A stretch of 48,117 bases of DNA from Hafnia paralvei ATCC 29927 (GTDB lineage Bacteria; Pseudomonadota; Gammaproteobacteria; Enterobacterales; Enterobacteriaceae): assembly GCF_001655005.1 (NCBI RefSeq), contig NZ_LXET01000070.1, forward strand, positions 1 to 48,117, given 5' to 3'. Shown one piece after another: positions 1 through 6,584 of the stretch. Under the pieces are notes generated by a model. That model was given only the letters and a program-made list of their open reading frames with translations. It was not told the origin of the DNA and did not search any database. The translations under genes were made by a program, and so were the position numbers. The number at the start of each line of letters is the position of its first letter. The stretch's first letter is position 1.

Positions 1-4
1 CTAG

Positions 5-114
5 GCTCAGCAGTGAGGGGGTTATTACGGCTGAAGCCGTAACGCTTTTTATGTCCTCGCTGCGCTGCGGGAGTCTCCGGCGCGGAGCGCCTCCCATGCG
101 CTGAAGCGCATAAA
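5..114. repeat. About 110-bp inverted repeat, copy A (pairs with 45893-46001)
   Basis: This stretch recurs as a near-perfect reverse complement at 45893-46001. The shared core includes GCAGTGAGGGGG, the palindrome TTACGGCTGAAGCCGTAA, the run CTCGCTGCGCTGCGGGAG and CTCCGGCGCGGAGCGCCTCCC (GTAGCGCC in the other copy). Each copy ends in an ATGCGC-N4-GCGCAT palindrome whose four loop bases differ. It is GC-rich against an AT-rich background and could fold into several hairpins. On a circular molecule the two copies bracket roughly 2.2 kb holding most of the origin and the PAS-LuxR gene. Its function is unknown. Confidence 0.9.
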
Positions 115-117
115 TAA

Positions 118-232
118 TATATAATATTATATAAAATATCTTGCGCCGATTTCTAATCTTATATATAATTAACCACATGAACCGGGCAGAACGCCCACCG
201 GAAACCCGCCGTTAATGGGATGAGTAATTGCT
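118..232 (+). promoter_or_regulatory. CUP-like promoter/leader module 1
   Basis: The module contains, in order: the palindrome TATATAATATTATATA (118-133), a -35 TTGCGC (141-146), a 17-bp spacer, a -10 TATAAT (164-169), and a leader with the hairpin GGGCAGAACGCCC followed by GAAACCCGCCGTTAATGGG just before the start codon of the 233 gene. Near-identical copies stand before the 1366 and 1912 genes. This matches the concept of the CUP (conserved upstream) elements of the IncN plasmid pKM101. The palindrome lies upstream of the -35, so it could be an operator, an activator site or an UP element. Confidence 0.85.
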
Positions 233-514
233 ATGAAAATCGAGACTTTTTTAAATAAATATTTTGATGTTTGTGATCTAACAACCGTATTAACACAAGA
301 ACAAATTCAAGAAGGCATTGAGCTGAAATATGGAATTGATTCTAAAGGCTCTGATTCTGCTGAACCTGAATTCATTCTGACTAAAACCCAAGATGAAGGT
401 TGGAAAGTAGCAACTATTAATGGCGTAGTCGGTTGGTCTAATCTGAATGAAATCACTCTTAAATTAGTTTTGAGAAACTTAGAATTTACTAATGATTTGG
501 AGCGTTTAAAATGA
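233..514 (+). CDS. Small leading-region protein, unknown function
   Basis: This 93-residue acidic protein has no signal peptide or membrane segment, and I do not recognise its family. It is the first gene behind CUP-like module 1, and its stop overlaps the start of the next gene (511) by 4 bases, so the two are probably co-translated. Location and promoter type place it in the putative leading region, where related plasmids carry antirestriction, anti-SOS and other establishment genes. A counter-defence role is inference from position only. Confidence 0.75.
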   Translation: MKIETFLNKYFDVCDLTTVLTQEQIQEGIELKYGIDSKGSDSAEPEFILTKTQDEGWKVATINGVVGWSNLNEITLKLVLRNLEFTNDLERLK

Positions 515-711
515 TTGCTAAACTTCCCCTTACTGTTGAAAAGCGCAAACGTTCATGGTGCATATGTGCCGGTAAATCAGTTCTAGGTAAATTCAGAACT
601 GAAGATAAAGCCAATGTTGCCTTGAGAGACAATCGCTCTTTCTATGAATACTGGTCAGAAAGTGCCTCTGTAATTTCAGAAAATACAACGCCAGTGATTA
701 TAAATATCTAA
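511..711 (+). CDS. Small basic leading-region protein, unknown function
   Basis: This 66-residue protein has a basic N-terminal half (KRKRSW near residue 12) and no recognisable domain. An ATGA overlap couples it to the 233 gene, so it is likely made from the CUP-like promoter at 141-169. It is compact and soluble. A nucleic-acid or host-protein interaction is conceivable but nothing in the sequence proves it. Confidence 0.65.
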   Translation: MIAKLPLTVEKRKRSWCICAGKSVLGKFRTEDKANVALRDNRSFYEYWSESASVISENTTPVIINI

Positions 712-747
712 ACTTTCAAATGCCGGGTATTACTACCCGGCAAATAA

Positions 748-781
748 ACAGAAACCCGCTGTTTCGGGAAGGGTTAAAATC
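748..781 (+). promoter_or_regulatory. Partial CUP-like leader (hairpin plus ribosome binding site)
   Basis: Only the last part of the CUP-like leader is present: GAAACCCGCTGTTTCGGGAAGGG, forming CCCG-N6-CGGG with the ribosome binding site immediately after. The upstream TATATA palindrome and the promoter are missing, so the 782 gene probably shares the module 1 transcript. Its presence here, at 1334, 1878 and 2427 suggests the hairpin is a unit separable from the promoter. Confidence 0.65.
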
Positions 782-1138
782 ATGTCTGATTCAATTGTTT
801 TTGAAGGTAATGAAATTCGTGTTAATGATTATTTTGTTCACATTGATGGATATGAACAAACAAACGTTAATTTCTACCAAGTCGTCGCGGTATCTGGTAA
901 ATCAACGGTAAAAATACGTGCAATAAAATCATGGGATATTTGTGACCATAGTGGATCTATGTCCGGTAAGTCTTATCCGGTAATTGATAGTTTTCTGGAT
1001 GAAACAATCATGGTAAAACGCCTCATTAAAGGTGAGAGCGAACCTCGTGTAAAAATAGATGATAAGCGGTGTGCTTCCCACAGGAACCCATATAAAGGGC
1101 TTCCGGTTCTCCACTTACGGTTAACTTTGACCAGATAG
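782..1138 (+). CDS. Leading-region protein, unknown function
   Basis: This 118-residue soluble protein has an N-terminal half rich in short beta-like strands (FEGNEIRVNDYFVHIDGYEQ) and a basic C-terminus. I do not recognise the family. It is preceded by a CUP-type leader hairpin and ribosome binding site, and its stop codon lies within the stem of a strong terminator at 1131-1163, so it is the last gene of the first CUP-driven unit. Confidence 0.7.
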   Translation: MSDSIVFEGNEIRVNDYFVHIDGYEQTNVNFYQVVAVSGKSTVKIRAIKSWDICDHSGSMSGKSYPVIDSFLDETIMVKRLIKGESEPRVKIDDKRCASHRNPYKGLPVLHLRLTLTR

Positions 1139-1163
1139 GGGATACCCTCCCCTATCTGGCTAT
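1131..1163 (+). terminator. Rho-independent terminator after the 233-1138 unit
   Basis: A 12-bp stem CCAGATAGGGGA / TCCCCTATCTGG (1131-1142 with 1148-1159) is followed by CTATTTG. It overlaps the end of the 782 gene. The weak T-run makes efficiency uncertain. Confidence 0.65.
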
Positions 1164-1249
1164 TTGCTTTGTATAGATAACGCAATACCCCCTCATGCTC
1201 CCCCTTTACTCCTGCGTTTTCCAGTTCCAACGCTGTAGGTGATAAACGG

Positions 1250-1365
1250 TATATAATATTATATAAAATAATCTTGCGTCGCTTTCTAATATTATATATA
1301 ATTAACCACATGAACCGGGCAGAATGCCCAACGGAAACCCGCCGTTAACGGGAGAGAGTAAAATC
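1250..1365 (+). promoter_or_regulatory. CUP-like promoter/leader module 2
   Basis: The TATATAATATTATATA palindrome (1250-1265) is followed by -35 TTGCGT (1274-1279), a 17-bp spacer and -10 TATAAT (1297-1302). The leader carries GGGCAGAATGCCC and CCCGCCGTTAACGGG, then GAGAG before the ATG at 1366. Spacing and order match modules 1 and 3. Confidence 0.87.
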
Positions 1366-1722
1366 ATGACTACATCCACCACTGTTACCCCTGTTGAAGT
1401 TCTAGTCCACTGGTCAGAAGCAAGAGTGTTCTCGAAGAATGAATTTACCTATACGTTTAATTCATTTGAAACGCTCGCTTACGGCGTGGCAACTTCAGCA
1501 GATAAAGAAGACGGATATTTTAAAACTAAAGTTACAGTCAAATTTGACAGCGGGGATGAATATACTTGCCGTATTGATTTAGGATTTGGTGATGAAGAAG
1601 GGTTCCGTGATCACTGTATGAAGATGATCAGATTTGCGAGTACACCAAAAGGTGCAGAATATTACGCAATGACAGGTGACGAAACGTTAAATTTTGTTCG
1701 CCGGATCAAGTGGCCGGACTAG
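1366..1722 (+). CDS. LPD25-like small leading-region protein
   Basis: This 118-residue protein starts at the ATG that follows the CUP leader; an upstream in-frame ATG at 1324 lies inside the leader and is not used here. The pattern VHWSEA near residue 12 followed by GYFKTKVTVKFDSGDEYTCR and DLGFG (about residues 52-76) resembles the LPD25 domain, an accessory domain of large polyvalent and mobile-element proteins. That call is from memory of the pattern and moderate. It is a monocistron between CUP-like module 2 and a terminator. Its biochemical role is unknown. Confidence 0.7.
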   Translation: MTTSTTVTPVEVLVHWSEARVFSKNEFTYTFNSFETLAYGVATSADKEDGYFKTKVTVKFDSGDEYTCRIDLGFGDEEGFRDHCMKMIRFASTPKGAEYYAMTGDETLNFVRRIKWPD

Positions 1723-1731
1723 TGTTAGCTC

Positions 1732-1761
1732 ATACTACCCCCTGAAACGGGGTAGTATTTT
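1732..1761 (+). terminator. Rho-independent terminator after the 1366 gene
   Basis: A 10-bp perfect stem ATACTACCCC / GGGGTAGTAT (1732-1741 with 1749-1758) is followed by TTTTG. It separates the 1366 gene from module 3. Confidence 0.8.
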
Positions 1762-1778
1762 GTATTGTACAATACAAA
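1759..1778. promoter_or_regulatory. 20-bp palindromic operator, copy 1
   Basis: The perfect palindrome TTTGTATTGTACAATACAAA occurs here, 17 bases upstream of the TATATA palindrome of module 3, and is repeated exactly at 13354-13373 in front of the SprT-like gene. A perfect 20-bp palindrome occurring twice in 48 kb at promoters is most simply a repressor-dimer operator. Which protein binds it is unknown. Confidence 0.7.
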
Positions 1779-1795
1779 TAATCAGTAATTTATCA

Positions 1796-1911
1796 TATAT
1801 AATATTATATAAAATAAGTTGCGATAATTTCTAATCTTATATATAATTAACCACATGAACCGGGCAGAACGCCCAACGGAAACCCGCCGTTAACGGGATG
1901 GAGTAAATATT
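1796..1911 (+). promoter_or_regulatory. CUP-like promoter/leader module 3
   Basis: TATATAATATTATATA (1796-1811), -35 TTGCGA (1819-1824), 17-bp spacer, -10 TATAAT (1842-1847), then the leader hairpins GGGCAGAACGCCC and CCCGCCGTTAACGGG and a GGAG ribosome binding site before ATG 1912. It is the only module with the 20-bp palindrome upstream. Confidence 0.87.
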
Positions 1912-2121
1912 ATGAGTATCGTAGATCACGTAAGTGCCTCATTCGGCCAGTTGAAAACCTATTTGATCACGTTCGATAAGAATGTTGATGGATGCTGGTA
2001 TGAGGGCTGCAAAATTCACGCTAACGGTTACAACGAATTTGATGCTGTATTCACGTTTGCACAGCGTAATACGGGGCAAAACTATTTTGTTAGTTCGGTT
2101 GTTCTTTGGAGCACGATTTAA
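1912..2121 (+). CDS. Small leading-region protein, unknown function
   Basis: This 69-residue soluble protein is rich in aromatic residues (CWYEGC, NEFDAVFTF) and I cannot assign it to a family. It is first in a short unit driven by module 3 and is followed by a 9-bp intercistronic stem (GCCGGATTG/CAATCCGGC, 2132-2155) without a T-run, then by the 47-codon gene at 2188. Size, position and regulation match its CUP-controlled neighbours. Confidence 0.7.
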   Translation: MSIVDHVSASFGQLKTYLITFDKNVDGCWYEGCKIHANGYNEFDAVFTFAQRNTGQNYFVSSVVLWSTI

Positions 2122-2187
2122 CAAAAAGGAAGCCGGATTGTTGGAGCAATCCGGCGCATGTGCCAACAAACGTTAGGGGTTAACTGT

Positions 2188-2331
2188 ATGACACTTACAG
2201 ACATTATAAATCTTGGGAAGAGTTTAGCAAGCAATGTTGAAAACGGAGTACCGACGAGAATACCGCCTTTAAACGCTCGCCAGTGGGGTATTTTGCTTCG
2301 ATTTCTTGAATTGAGAAGAGGGTATATTTAA
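2188..2331 (+). CDS. 47-residue small protein
   Basis: The short frame begins MTLTDIINLGKSLASN and ends in RRGYI. An AGGGG ribosome binding site stands about 10 bases before the ATG, and the frame ends ten bases before a strong terminator (2341-2366), which argues that it is translated. It predicts an amphipathic helix and a basic tail. Family and function are unknown. Confidence 0.5.
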   Translation: MTLTDIINLGKSLASNVENGVPTRIPPLNARQWGILLRFLELRRGYI

Positions 2332-2340
2332 CGTTTAACG

Positions 2341-2366
2341 CAAGGGGCTGATGCCCCTTGTTTATT
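2341..2366 (+). terminator. Rho-independent terminator after the 1912-2331 unit
   Basis: Perfect 8-bp stem CAAGGGGC / GCCCCTTG with a 4-base loop (2341-2360), followed by TTTATT. Confidence 0.85.
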
Positions 2367-2367
2367 G

Positions 2368-2457
2368 TATATAATGATATATACATTTTATTTTGTGAAC
2401 TTATATAATAATATATACCTTTAAGGAAACCCGCCTATACCGGGAAGGAGTAACAAA
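2368..2457 (+). promoter_or_regulatory. Divergent CUP-like module 4
   Basis: Two TATATA-N4-TATATA palindromes (2368-2383 and 2402-2417) replace the single palindrome of modules 1-3; a -10 TATAAT lies inside the second (2404-2409) with a poor -35. The leader keeps only the second hairpin, GAAACCCGCCTATACCGGG, followed by AAGGAG and ATG 2458. Operator overlap with the -10 suggests direct repression here. Confidence 0.7.
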
Positions 2458-3033
2458 ATGCAGCGTTTCACAGATGAAGATATCTTAAAGCTTCGCCAGA
2501 TAGCTTTTCACTTGTCTGATGGTTGGGTTTTTAACCAGTTGAGAAGTAAAGAGCACTATATCTATCTGACAAATAAAAATGAACGCCATTGTGAAATAGG
2601 TGTGAGTAAATCGGATGGCTTCTTTCGCTTCATCTCAAAGGTTAACGATAAGATAAGTTACACCACAGGTTGCCATTCGACACGCTCAGCTAAAGCAACA
2701 CGCAGGGCTTCAGCAATTGCGGCTGACGTTCGGCGGCATGTCCTGCCGGGGTTGAAAGAGGCTGTAGAGGCGGCATTGGTAAAATTTGAAGCTGAATCTG
2801 ATATCAGGAACCAGCAAACGCTACTGCTTCAGGCTCTTGGCTACCTTGCTCGTGTTAACAGCGGTGAACAGCGAAATTTGGGATTTTGCGATTTTACCGT
2901 AAACGACAGGGTTAAAGGTCATATTGATAAAAAGTATCAACCACATAAGTACGATCTGGAATTGCGTAATCTTAGCCCGGATGATGTGATCAAAATCGTT
3001 GGCTTTGTTTCACAGATTTCCCTGAAGGGATAA
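2458..3033 (+). CDS. Leading-region protein, unknown function
   Basis: This 191-residue soluble protein has a long helical middle (about residues 78-130, rich in Ala, Arg and Glu) between two mixed alpha/beta segments. No motif identifies a family. It is preceded by module 4 with a strong AAGGAG ribosome binding site and followed by a perfect 9-bp hairpin (3044-3065). It is the largest gene in the CUP-like set. An establishment or counter-defence role is suggested only by location. Confidence 0.75.
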   Translation: MQRFTDEDILKLRQIAFHLSDGWVFNQLRSKEHYIYLTNKNERHCEIGVSKSDGFFRFISKVNDKISYTTGCHSTRSAKATRRASAIAADVRRHVLPGLKEAVEAALVKFEAESDIRNQQTLLLQALGYLARVNSGEQRNLGFCDFTVNDRVKGHIDKKYQPHKYDLELRNLSPDDVIKIVGFVSQISLKG

Positions 3034-3043
3034 CCCATAAAAA

Positions 3044-3065
3044 AGCACCGGCCACAGCCGGTGCT
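3044..3065 (+). terminator. Intercistronic hairpin between the 2458 and 3078 genes
   Basis: Perfect inverted repeat AGCACCGGC-CACA-GCCGGTGCT with no T-run. It ends 12 bases before the next ATG, so it may be a processing or attenuation structure rather than a full terminator. Confidence 0.55.
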
Positions 3066-3077
3066 GGAGATACACAC

Positions 3078-3338
3078 ATGACAAGCAAACTGATTTATCG
3101 TGATGAAAGTAGCCGTGGTACGAATGAATATACATTTACTGTGTATGAACGTGATGATCGTAGCTATGAGGTTATTGCAAAGGCATACCGATTATTTAAG
3201 AACGGTACAAAACAAGTCGAATTTGAAAAGAAATGGGAGGCTGCAACAAAGCTTGACTTGAAGAAACTGGACTATAAAGGGAGTCAGAGATTAGCAAAAG
3301 TTTTTTTGGAATCTGAGTTTTTTTCAAACCTTCAATAA
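3078..3338 (+). CDS. Small basic protein, unknown function
   Basis: This 86-residue protein is rich in charged residues (KNGTKQVEFEKKWEAATK), without signal peptide or membrane segment, and I cannot assign it to a family. It lies 44 bases after the 2458 gene, separated by a strong hairpin, with a GGAG ribosome binding site in the hairpin's 3' flank. It is the last plus-strand gene before the convergent stb operon. Confidence 0.65.
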   Translation: MTSKLIYRDESSRGTNEYTFTVYERDDRSYEVIAKAYRLFKNGTKQVEFEKKWEAATKLDLKKLDYKGSQRLAKVFLESEFFSNLQ

Positions 3339-3361
3339 TTGTAGCAACTATGCAACCAAAG

Positions 3362-3395
3362 AAAAGGGGTATACAGATTACCCCTTTTTCTTTTT
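3362..3395. terminator. Bidirectional terminator between the leading-region genes and the stb operon
   Basis: Stem AAAAGGGGTA / TACCCCTTTT (3362-3371 with 3379-3388), with a T-run on the plus strand and the AAAA half giving a T-run on the minus strand. It sits between convergent genes ending at 3338 and 3394. Confidence 0.8.
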
Positions 3396-4029
3396 ATTTT
3401 GTTTTCTGTGATACGGCTGAAATTAATTTTAATATGTTTTCGCGGGTTGCTGTTGTTTCCTCACCAGTGAGGGGGTCAAATACAATATGATCTACCTCTA
3501 CATAACGAAGTCTATTATATATTTGCACTTCGTGTTCTCTTTTCTTATTTGCGTTTTCATAACGTAATGTTTCTTCTTTCTGTCTTGTTTTAAAACCGAA
3601 AAAGTACCATATTACACAACCAACAAAAAGAACAGGCGGCACAACTTTTCCTATCCAGCTAACCATATTGCTTAGATTTGCTGATATATTGGTCATGACG
3701 TTTGTTGTTGATGCAGGCTGAGAACTAGTATCTGTTAAAAATTCACTTAATTGCGATCCGCAGCTTACTAACATACCAATGCCAATCATAGCTAACAACG
3801 GCGCATAGACATATAGCCAGTTAAATTTTTCCTCTGGTAACGAGTCAAATTCTTCAGCTCTTTTTGTTTGTTCATGTTTGGTGCCACTTACGCCACCAAC
3901 AAATAACCCGACACCACCAGTTCCAAGCCCCAAACCACCACCGCTGCCGCTCCATTTACCGGTTGTAGTTTCTTTTGCCACAATTGCAGACAAAGCAACA
4001 CCATCTGTAGGTAGACGTTTATTACTCAT
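3394..4029 (-). CDS. Two-helix membrane protein at the end of the stb operon
   Basis: This 211-residue protein has a glycine-rich segment (about residues 28-49) and two hydrophobic segments (about 73-90 and 128-147), separated by a Ser/Thr-rich loop and followed by a charged, coiled-coil-like C-terminal part. Its start has a GAGGG ribosome binding site and lies 14 bases downstream of stbC, so it probably belongs to the stb transcript. I do not recognise it. StbC is also predicted to be membrane-anchored, so the two could act together at the envelope; that is inference. Confidence 0.7.
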   Translation of the reverse strand: MSNKRLPTDGVALSAIVAKETTTGKWSGSGGGLGLGTGGVGLFVGGVSGTKHEQTKRAEEFDSLPEEKFNWLYVYAPLLAMIGIGMLVSCGSQLSEFLTDTSSQPASTTNVMTNISANLSNMVSWIGKVVPPVLFVGCVIWYFFGFKTRQKEETLRYENANKKREHEVQIYNRLRYVEVDHIVFDPLTGEETTATRENILKLISAVSQKTK

Positions 4030-4043
4030 GTTAATTACCCTCT

Positions 4044-4688
4044 TTATTTTCCTAACTCTGTATCTGCGGCTTTTAGATATGTTTCATTAGCCTTCTTTGC
4101 TAATTCCGGTGGAAGTGATTTTATCAGTGCATCTTTACCTTTGAAATTGGCATTCAATACTTTATCTTTATAGGCTATTTGATTTTTAGCTGCGTCAAGA
4201 AATACCTTATTCCATATAGCAGTTCCTAGGAATCCGCCCCCAAGTGATAAGAGGGCGCATAGAGCACCAACAATAGCTAGCGGGGCAGGGGATGTTTTCT
4301 TTTCTTTAGTTAGTTTTGAAACATCATTACTCGCATCTTTAAGCTGTTTCATAACTGGAGTTAAGGAATTATCCAATGCGATTTTAAAAGATGCTAACGC
4401 TTCAGTTTTGATAGAGTCAGCAAGGATTGAGAATTCTTTTGCCTGATTCTCTGCTGCAATTTTTGTATTTTTATCTGCCTGTTCGGAAACTTCGATAATA
4501 GCTTGGATTTTTTCTTTTAAATTACTATCCAATTGCACTGGTAATAACTCGATTGCTTCCTTGACCGTAGAAAGTGAACTTTCGAGTTGTTGAGGAATAG
4601 CTGCTATTGTTTTCTCAAGCTCTATATAATCCTCTAACAATTGATTTACTTTTGCGTCTTTAAATTCTTCTGTAAACGATGTTGACAT
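4044..4688 (-). CDS. stbC: StbC-like plasmid stability protein
   Basis: Third gene of a stbA-stbB-stbC arrangement, about 215 residues. The N-terminal 140 residues are helical and coiled-coil-like, rich in Glu, Lys and Ala. A hydrophobic segment follows (APLAIVGALCALLSLGGGFLG), then a C-terminal charged region. In pKM101 and R388 the third stb gene encodes a protein of poorly defined role in plasmid stability. The ATG at 4688 was chosen because GGTGA lies 6 bases upstream; ATG 4694 is an alternative. A hairpin at 4708-4722 separates it from stbB. The call rests on operon position and general architecture. Confidence 0.6.
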   Translation of the reverse strand: MSTSFTEEFKDAKVNQLLEDYIELEKTIAAIPQQLESSLSTVKEAIELLPVQLDSNLKEKIQAIIEVSEQADKNTKIAAENQAKEFSILADSIKTEALASFKIALDNSLTPVMKQLKDASNDVSKLTKEKKTSPAPLAIVGALCALLSLGGGFLGTAIWNKVFLDAAKNQIAYKDKVLNANFKGKDALIKSLPPELAKKANETYLKAADTELGK

Positions 4689-4707
4689 ATTCATCACCAG
4701 TTTTAAA

Positions 4708-4722
4708 GGGGGCTACGCCCCC
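4708..4722 (-). other. Hairpin between stbB and stbC
   Basis: Perfect GGGGGC-TAC-GCCCCC inverted repeat in the 43-base gap, without a T-run. It is probably an mRNA stabiliser or partial attenuator that sets StbB above StbC. Confidence 0.5.
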
Positions 4723-4731
4723 GGTGTTATT

Positions 4732-5433
4732 TTAAGCAATATTCAGATTTTGAAATGCAATATCTAGGTCAGAGTTAAAACCGTTCATAAGCATCTTCAC
4801 AGTACGCAGGTTTGATAATTCGGCGCGTTCTTCTTTAGATGTTGTTGCGCGGATTAAGGCTCTGAAATCGCGATCATCATTATATACGTCTTCATATTTC
4901 AGTTTTGATTTGGTCAAAATGGTAAATATGTTGTTGTGGTAAACAACAGACGGGCTAGAGCCAACAATTTTTTTACAAGTTTTATCAGCAAGGAATATTG
5001 CAAATTGTTTATCTACAGTAAGGTCTTTTTCTGCCATGTTGAAAATTACTTTAATGCGATCTTGTTCTATACCCATATCGAGTAGGTTATTGATAGTAGC
5101 AATGGAATCTCTTTGCTGCTTATCCTGTGGCGTGACAGGAACGATAAAGAAGTCAATTAATTCATGACTACCTTGGAATTCTAACATTTGAACCATAAAT
5201 TGTTCAATGTTAGATGCGCCAACATCAATCAAAGTACAATCAACATCATCAATACGTTTTAAAATTTCATCAAACTCTTTAGCTGATAGTTTACTGTCGT
5301 TTGTTCCGTCAGAGTTTATTGTTTCTACTTTGATGATCTCGGCATCTTGCAAGCGAGGCTTCAACATTGCTTGACAGATTGTAGATTTACCTACGTTACC
5401 GCTATTATTGAGAATTGCTGCTTTTAAATACAT
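4732..5433 (-). CDS. stbB: StbB-like P-loop ATPase
   Basis: A protein of about 233 residues beginning MYLKAAILNNSGNVGKST, a deviant Walker A (NNSGNVGKST) typical of StbB rather than the KGGVGKT of classical ParA. CTLIDVGASN near residue 95 fits the Walker A' or B strand, and DFFIVPVTPQDKQQRDS a switch region. In R388, StbB acts with StbA in balancing conjugation against vertical stability. The ATG at 5433 was chosen for its AAGGA ribosome binding site. It directly follows stbA and is distinct from the second ParA-like ATPase at 11029. Confidence 0.75.
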   Translation of the reverse strand: MYLKAAILNNSGNVGKSTICQAMLKPRLQDAEIIKVETINSDGTNDSKLSAKEFDEILKRIDDVDCTLIDVGASNIEQFMVQMLEFQGSHELIDFFIVPVTPQDKQQRDSIATINNLLDMGIEQDRIKVIFNMAEKDLTVDKQFAIFLADKTCKKIVGSSPSVVYHNNIFTILTKSKLKYEDVYNDDRDFRALIRATTSKEERAELSNLRTVKMLMNGFNSDLDIAFQNLNIA

Positions 5434-5444
5434 ATGTTGCATCC

Positions 5445-5939
5445 TTATTTATTCTGAATATGGTTTGAAAGTCTTGTGCCAAGATTTACTTGATTTGGGC
5501 ATTTCCATGACTTGATTTCATCAATAGACACTTCCGCCTCAATTGCTCTACTGGCTATACGTTCTGATCCGAAGCATACCTTCATGTATGCAGACAGTGT
5601 ATCACTATCTTGATATGAGTTAATCTCTTTAGGAGCGGATTCATTCTTATCTCTTACTTGAAGTTGTGATGTTTGTGGCACACTAACTTTATCTTTGGTT
5701 CTTTGGCCGTTTTTGTTTGAACGTACCAATAAGTTTTTAAAGTACGTTAACGTAATTTTCTCTACATCATCCAGATGACTATTGATTGCATCTGTTATGA
5801 GCTGATTGCTGATACCATTTGCTTTACATGTATCAATAGCTGCTCTATGTGAATTGAAGGCATGTTGCTTGCTTGCCAAGCTGTTACGCATTGATTCAGC
5901 CAATGGTTTCATCATTTCGAAAAGCTCTTCTTTTGTCAT
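5445..5939 (-). CDS. stbA: StbA-like DNA-binding protein
   Basis: First gene of the stb operon, about 164 residues from MTKEELFEMMKPL. The N-terminal 70 residues are helical and could hold a helix-turn-helix (ANGISNQLITDAINSH resembles a turn-recognition pair). A polar linker follows (about 90-120), then a small C-terminal domain. R388 StbA binds tandem 9-bp repeats at 11-bp period between stb and the transfer genes. Here ten 11-bp repeats (6004-6113) occupy exactly that position, which is the best evidence for the call. GTG 5978 and ATG 5969 are upstream alternatives with no clear ribosome binding site. Confidence 0.65.
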   Translation of the reverse strand: MTKEELFEMMKPLAESMRNSLASKQHAFNSHRAAIDTCKANGISNQLITDAINSHLDDVEKITLTYFKNLLVRSNKNGQRTKDKVSVPQTSQLQVRDKNESAPKEINSYQDSDTLSAYMKVCFGSERIASRAIEAEVSIDEIKSWKCPNQVNLGTRLSNHIQNK

Positions 5940-6003
5940 GATCCTCACCGTTCTGTTATGAAAACCCATGATAAACACATTTTTTAGTTTGTCACGTCTT
6001 TTT

Positions 6004-6113
6004 TGCTATCAAATAGCTATCTATCTGCTACCTATATGCTATCCAGATGATATCTAATTGCTTTCGTTATGGTTTCACTATGGTCTTTTAACGCTATCCT
6101 CTTGCTACCCAGT
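6004..6113. repeat. Ten tandem 11-bp repeats, probable StbA-binding (stbS-like) site
   Basis: The region divides without remainder into ten 11-bp units beginning TGCTATCAAAT, AGCTATCTATC, TGCTACCTATA, TGCTATCCAGA, TGATATCTAAT, TGCTTTCGTTA, TGGTTTCACTA, TGGTCTTTTAA, CGCTATCCTCT and TGCTACCCAGT. The core is YGCTATC, degenerating in units 6-8. The 11-bp phase places each core on the same helical face. It lies between divergent stbA and mobC genes, like the StbA repeats beside R388 oriT. Confidence 0.85.
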
Positions 6114-6236
6114 TAAATCAATAGCCAAAACATAGGCACGTTATCGATGTATACACGCCCCTCCGGGGCTAGTATAATCGCGTGCCAAAGGGTGCCCCTT
6201 TGAAACCCAAAACATTAGCCTCTACGAGTCTTACAG
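6114..6236. other. Probable oriT region and mob operon promoter
   Basis: This 123-bp gap next to the relaxase operon holds an interrupted inverted repeat GGCACG (6135-6140) / CGTGCC (6181-6186), a GCCCC-TCC-GGGGC hairpin between them, and AAAGGG-TG-CCCCTTT just after. A -10 TATAAT (6173-6178) with TATACA 17 bp upstream (6150-6155) would drive mobC-mobA. Position between stb and relaxase plus inverted repeats favour oriT. I cannot identify the nic site. Confidence 0.5.
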
Positions 6237-6584
6237 ATGAAACCAAACAAAAGCACAGTGATTTCATTCCGGTTAACTGAAGAAGAGTTCAGGCCATATG
6301 CTATGCTTTTGGATAAAAGCACAATGTCACGTTCTGAATTCTTCAGGACAATTTTTCTTGAGCACAAATTTGACCTTGTGCTTAAAGAGAAAGCCTCGCC
6401 TGATTATAAGAAATGTTTATTTTATTATAACAAAACTAGCAATAACTTAAACCAGTTGACCAAGCAAATAAATAAATCAGTGTTGTCTGGCACTATTACC
6501 CAACTTCAATACATGAAGCTTTTAAATGCTCTTATTGATATTCGCGAGTTATTAAAAGGAGGTTTAGATGCTGGCAAGGGTTAG
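6237..6584 (+). CDS. mobC: MobC-like relaxosome accessory protein
   Basis: This 115-residue protein has a ribbon-helix-helix-like N-terminus (STVISFRLTEEEF then SRSEFFRTIFLE) and a C-terminal helical segment with SNNLNQLTKQIN, the pattern seen in MobC-family nicking accessory proteins. Such proteins bind oriT and help the relaxase melt and nick DNA. It is first in the mob operon, adjacent to the proposed oriT, and overlaps the relaxase start by 17 bases, implying translational coupling. Confidence 0.8.
   Translation: MKPNKSTVISFRLTEEEFRPYAMLLDKSTMSRSEFFRTIFLEHKFDLVLKEKASPDYKKCLFYYNKTSNNLNQLTKQINKSVLSGTITQLQYMKLLNALIDIRELLKGGLDAGKG

Noticed and set aside
720..911. A 63-codon plus-strand frame overlapping the 782 gene
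   Set aside because: It begins before the leader hairpin, lacks a ribosome binding site, and the alternative frame at 782 has the CUP-type leader and better composition.
929..1311. Minus-strand frames opposite the 782 gene and the following gap
   Set aside because: They run through a terminator and a CUP-like promoter on the other strand and show no family pattern.
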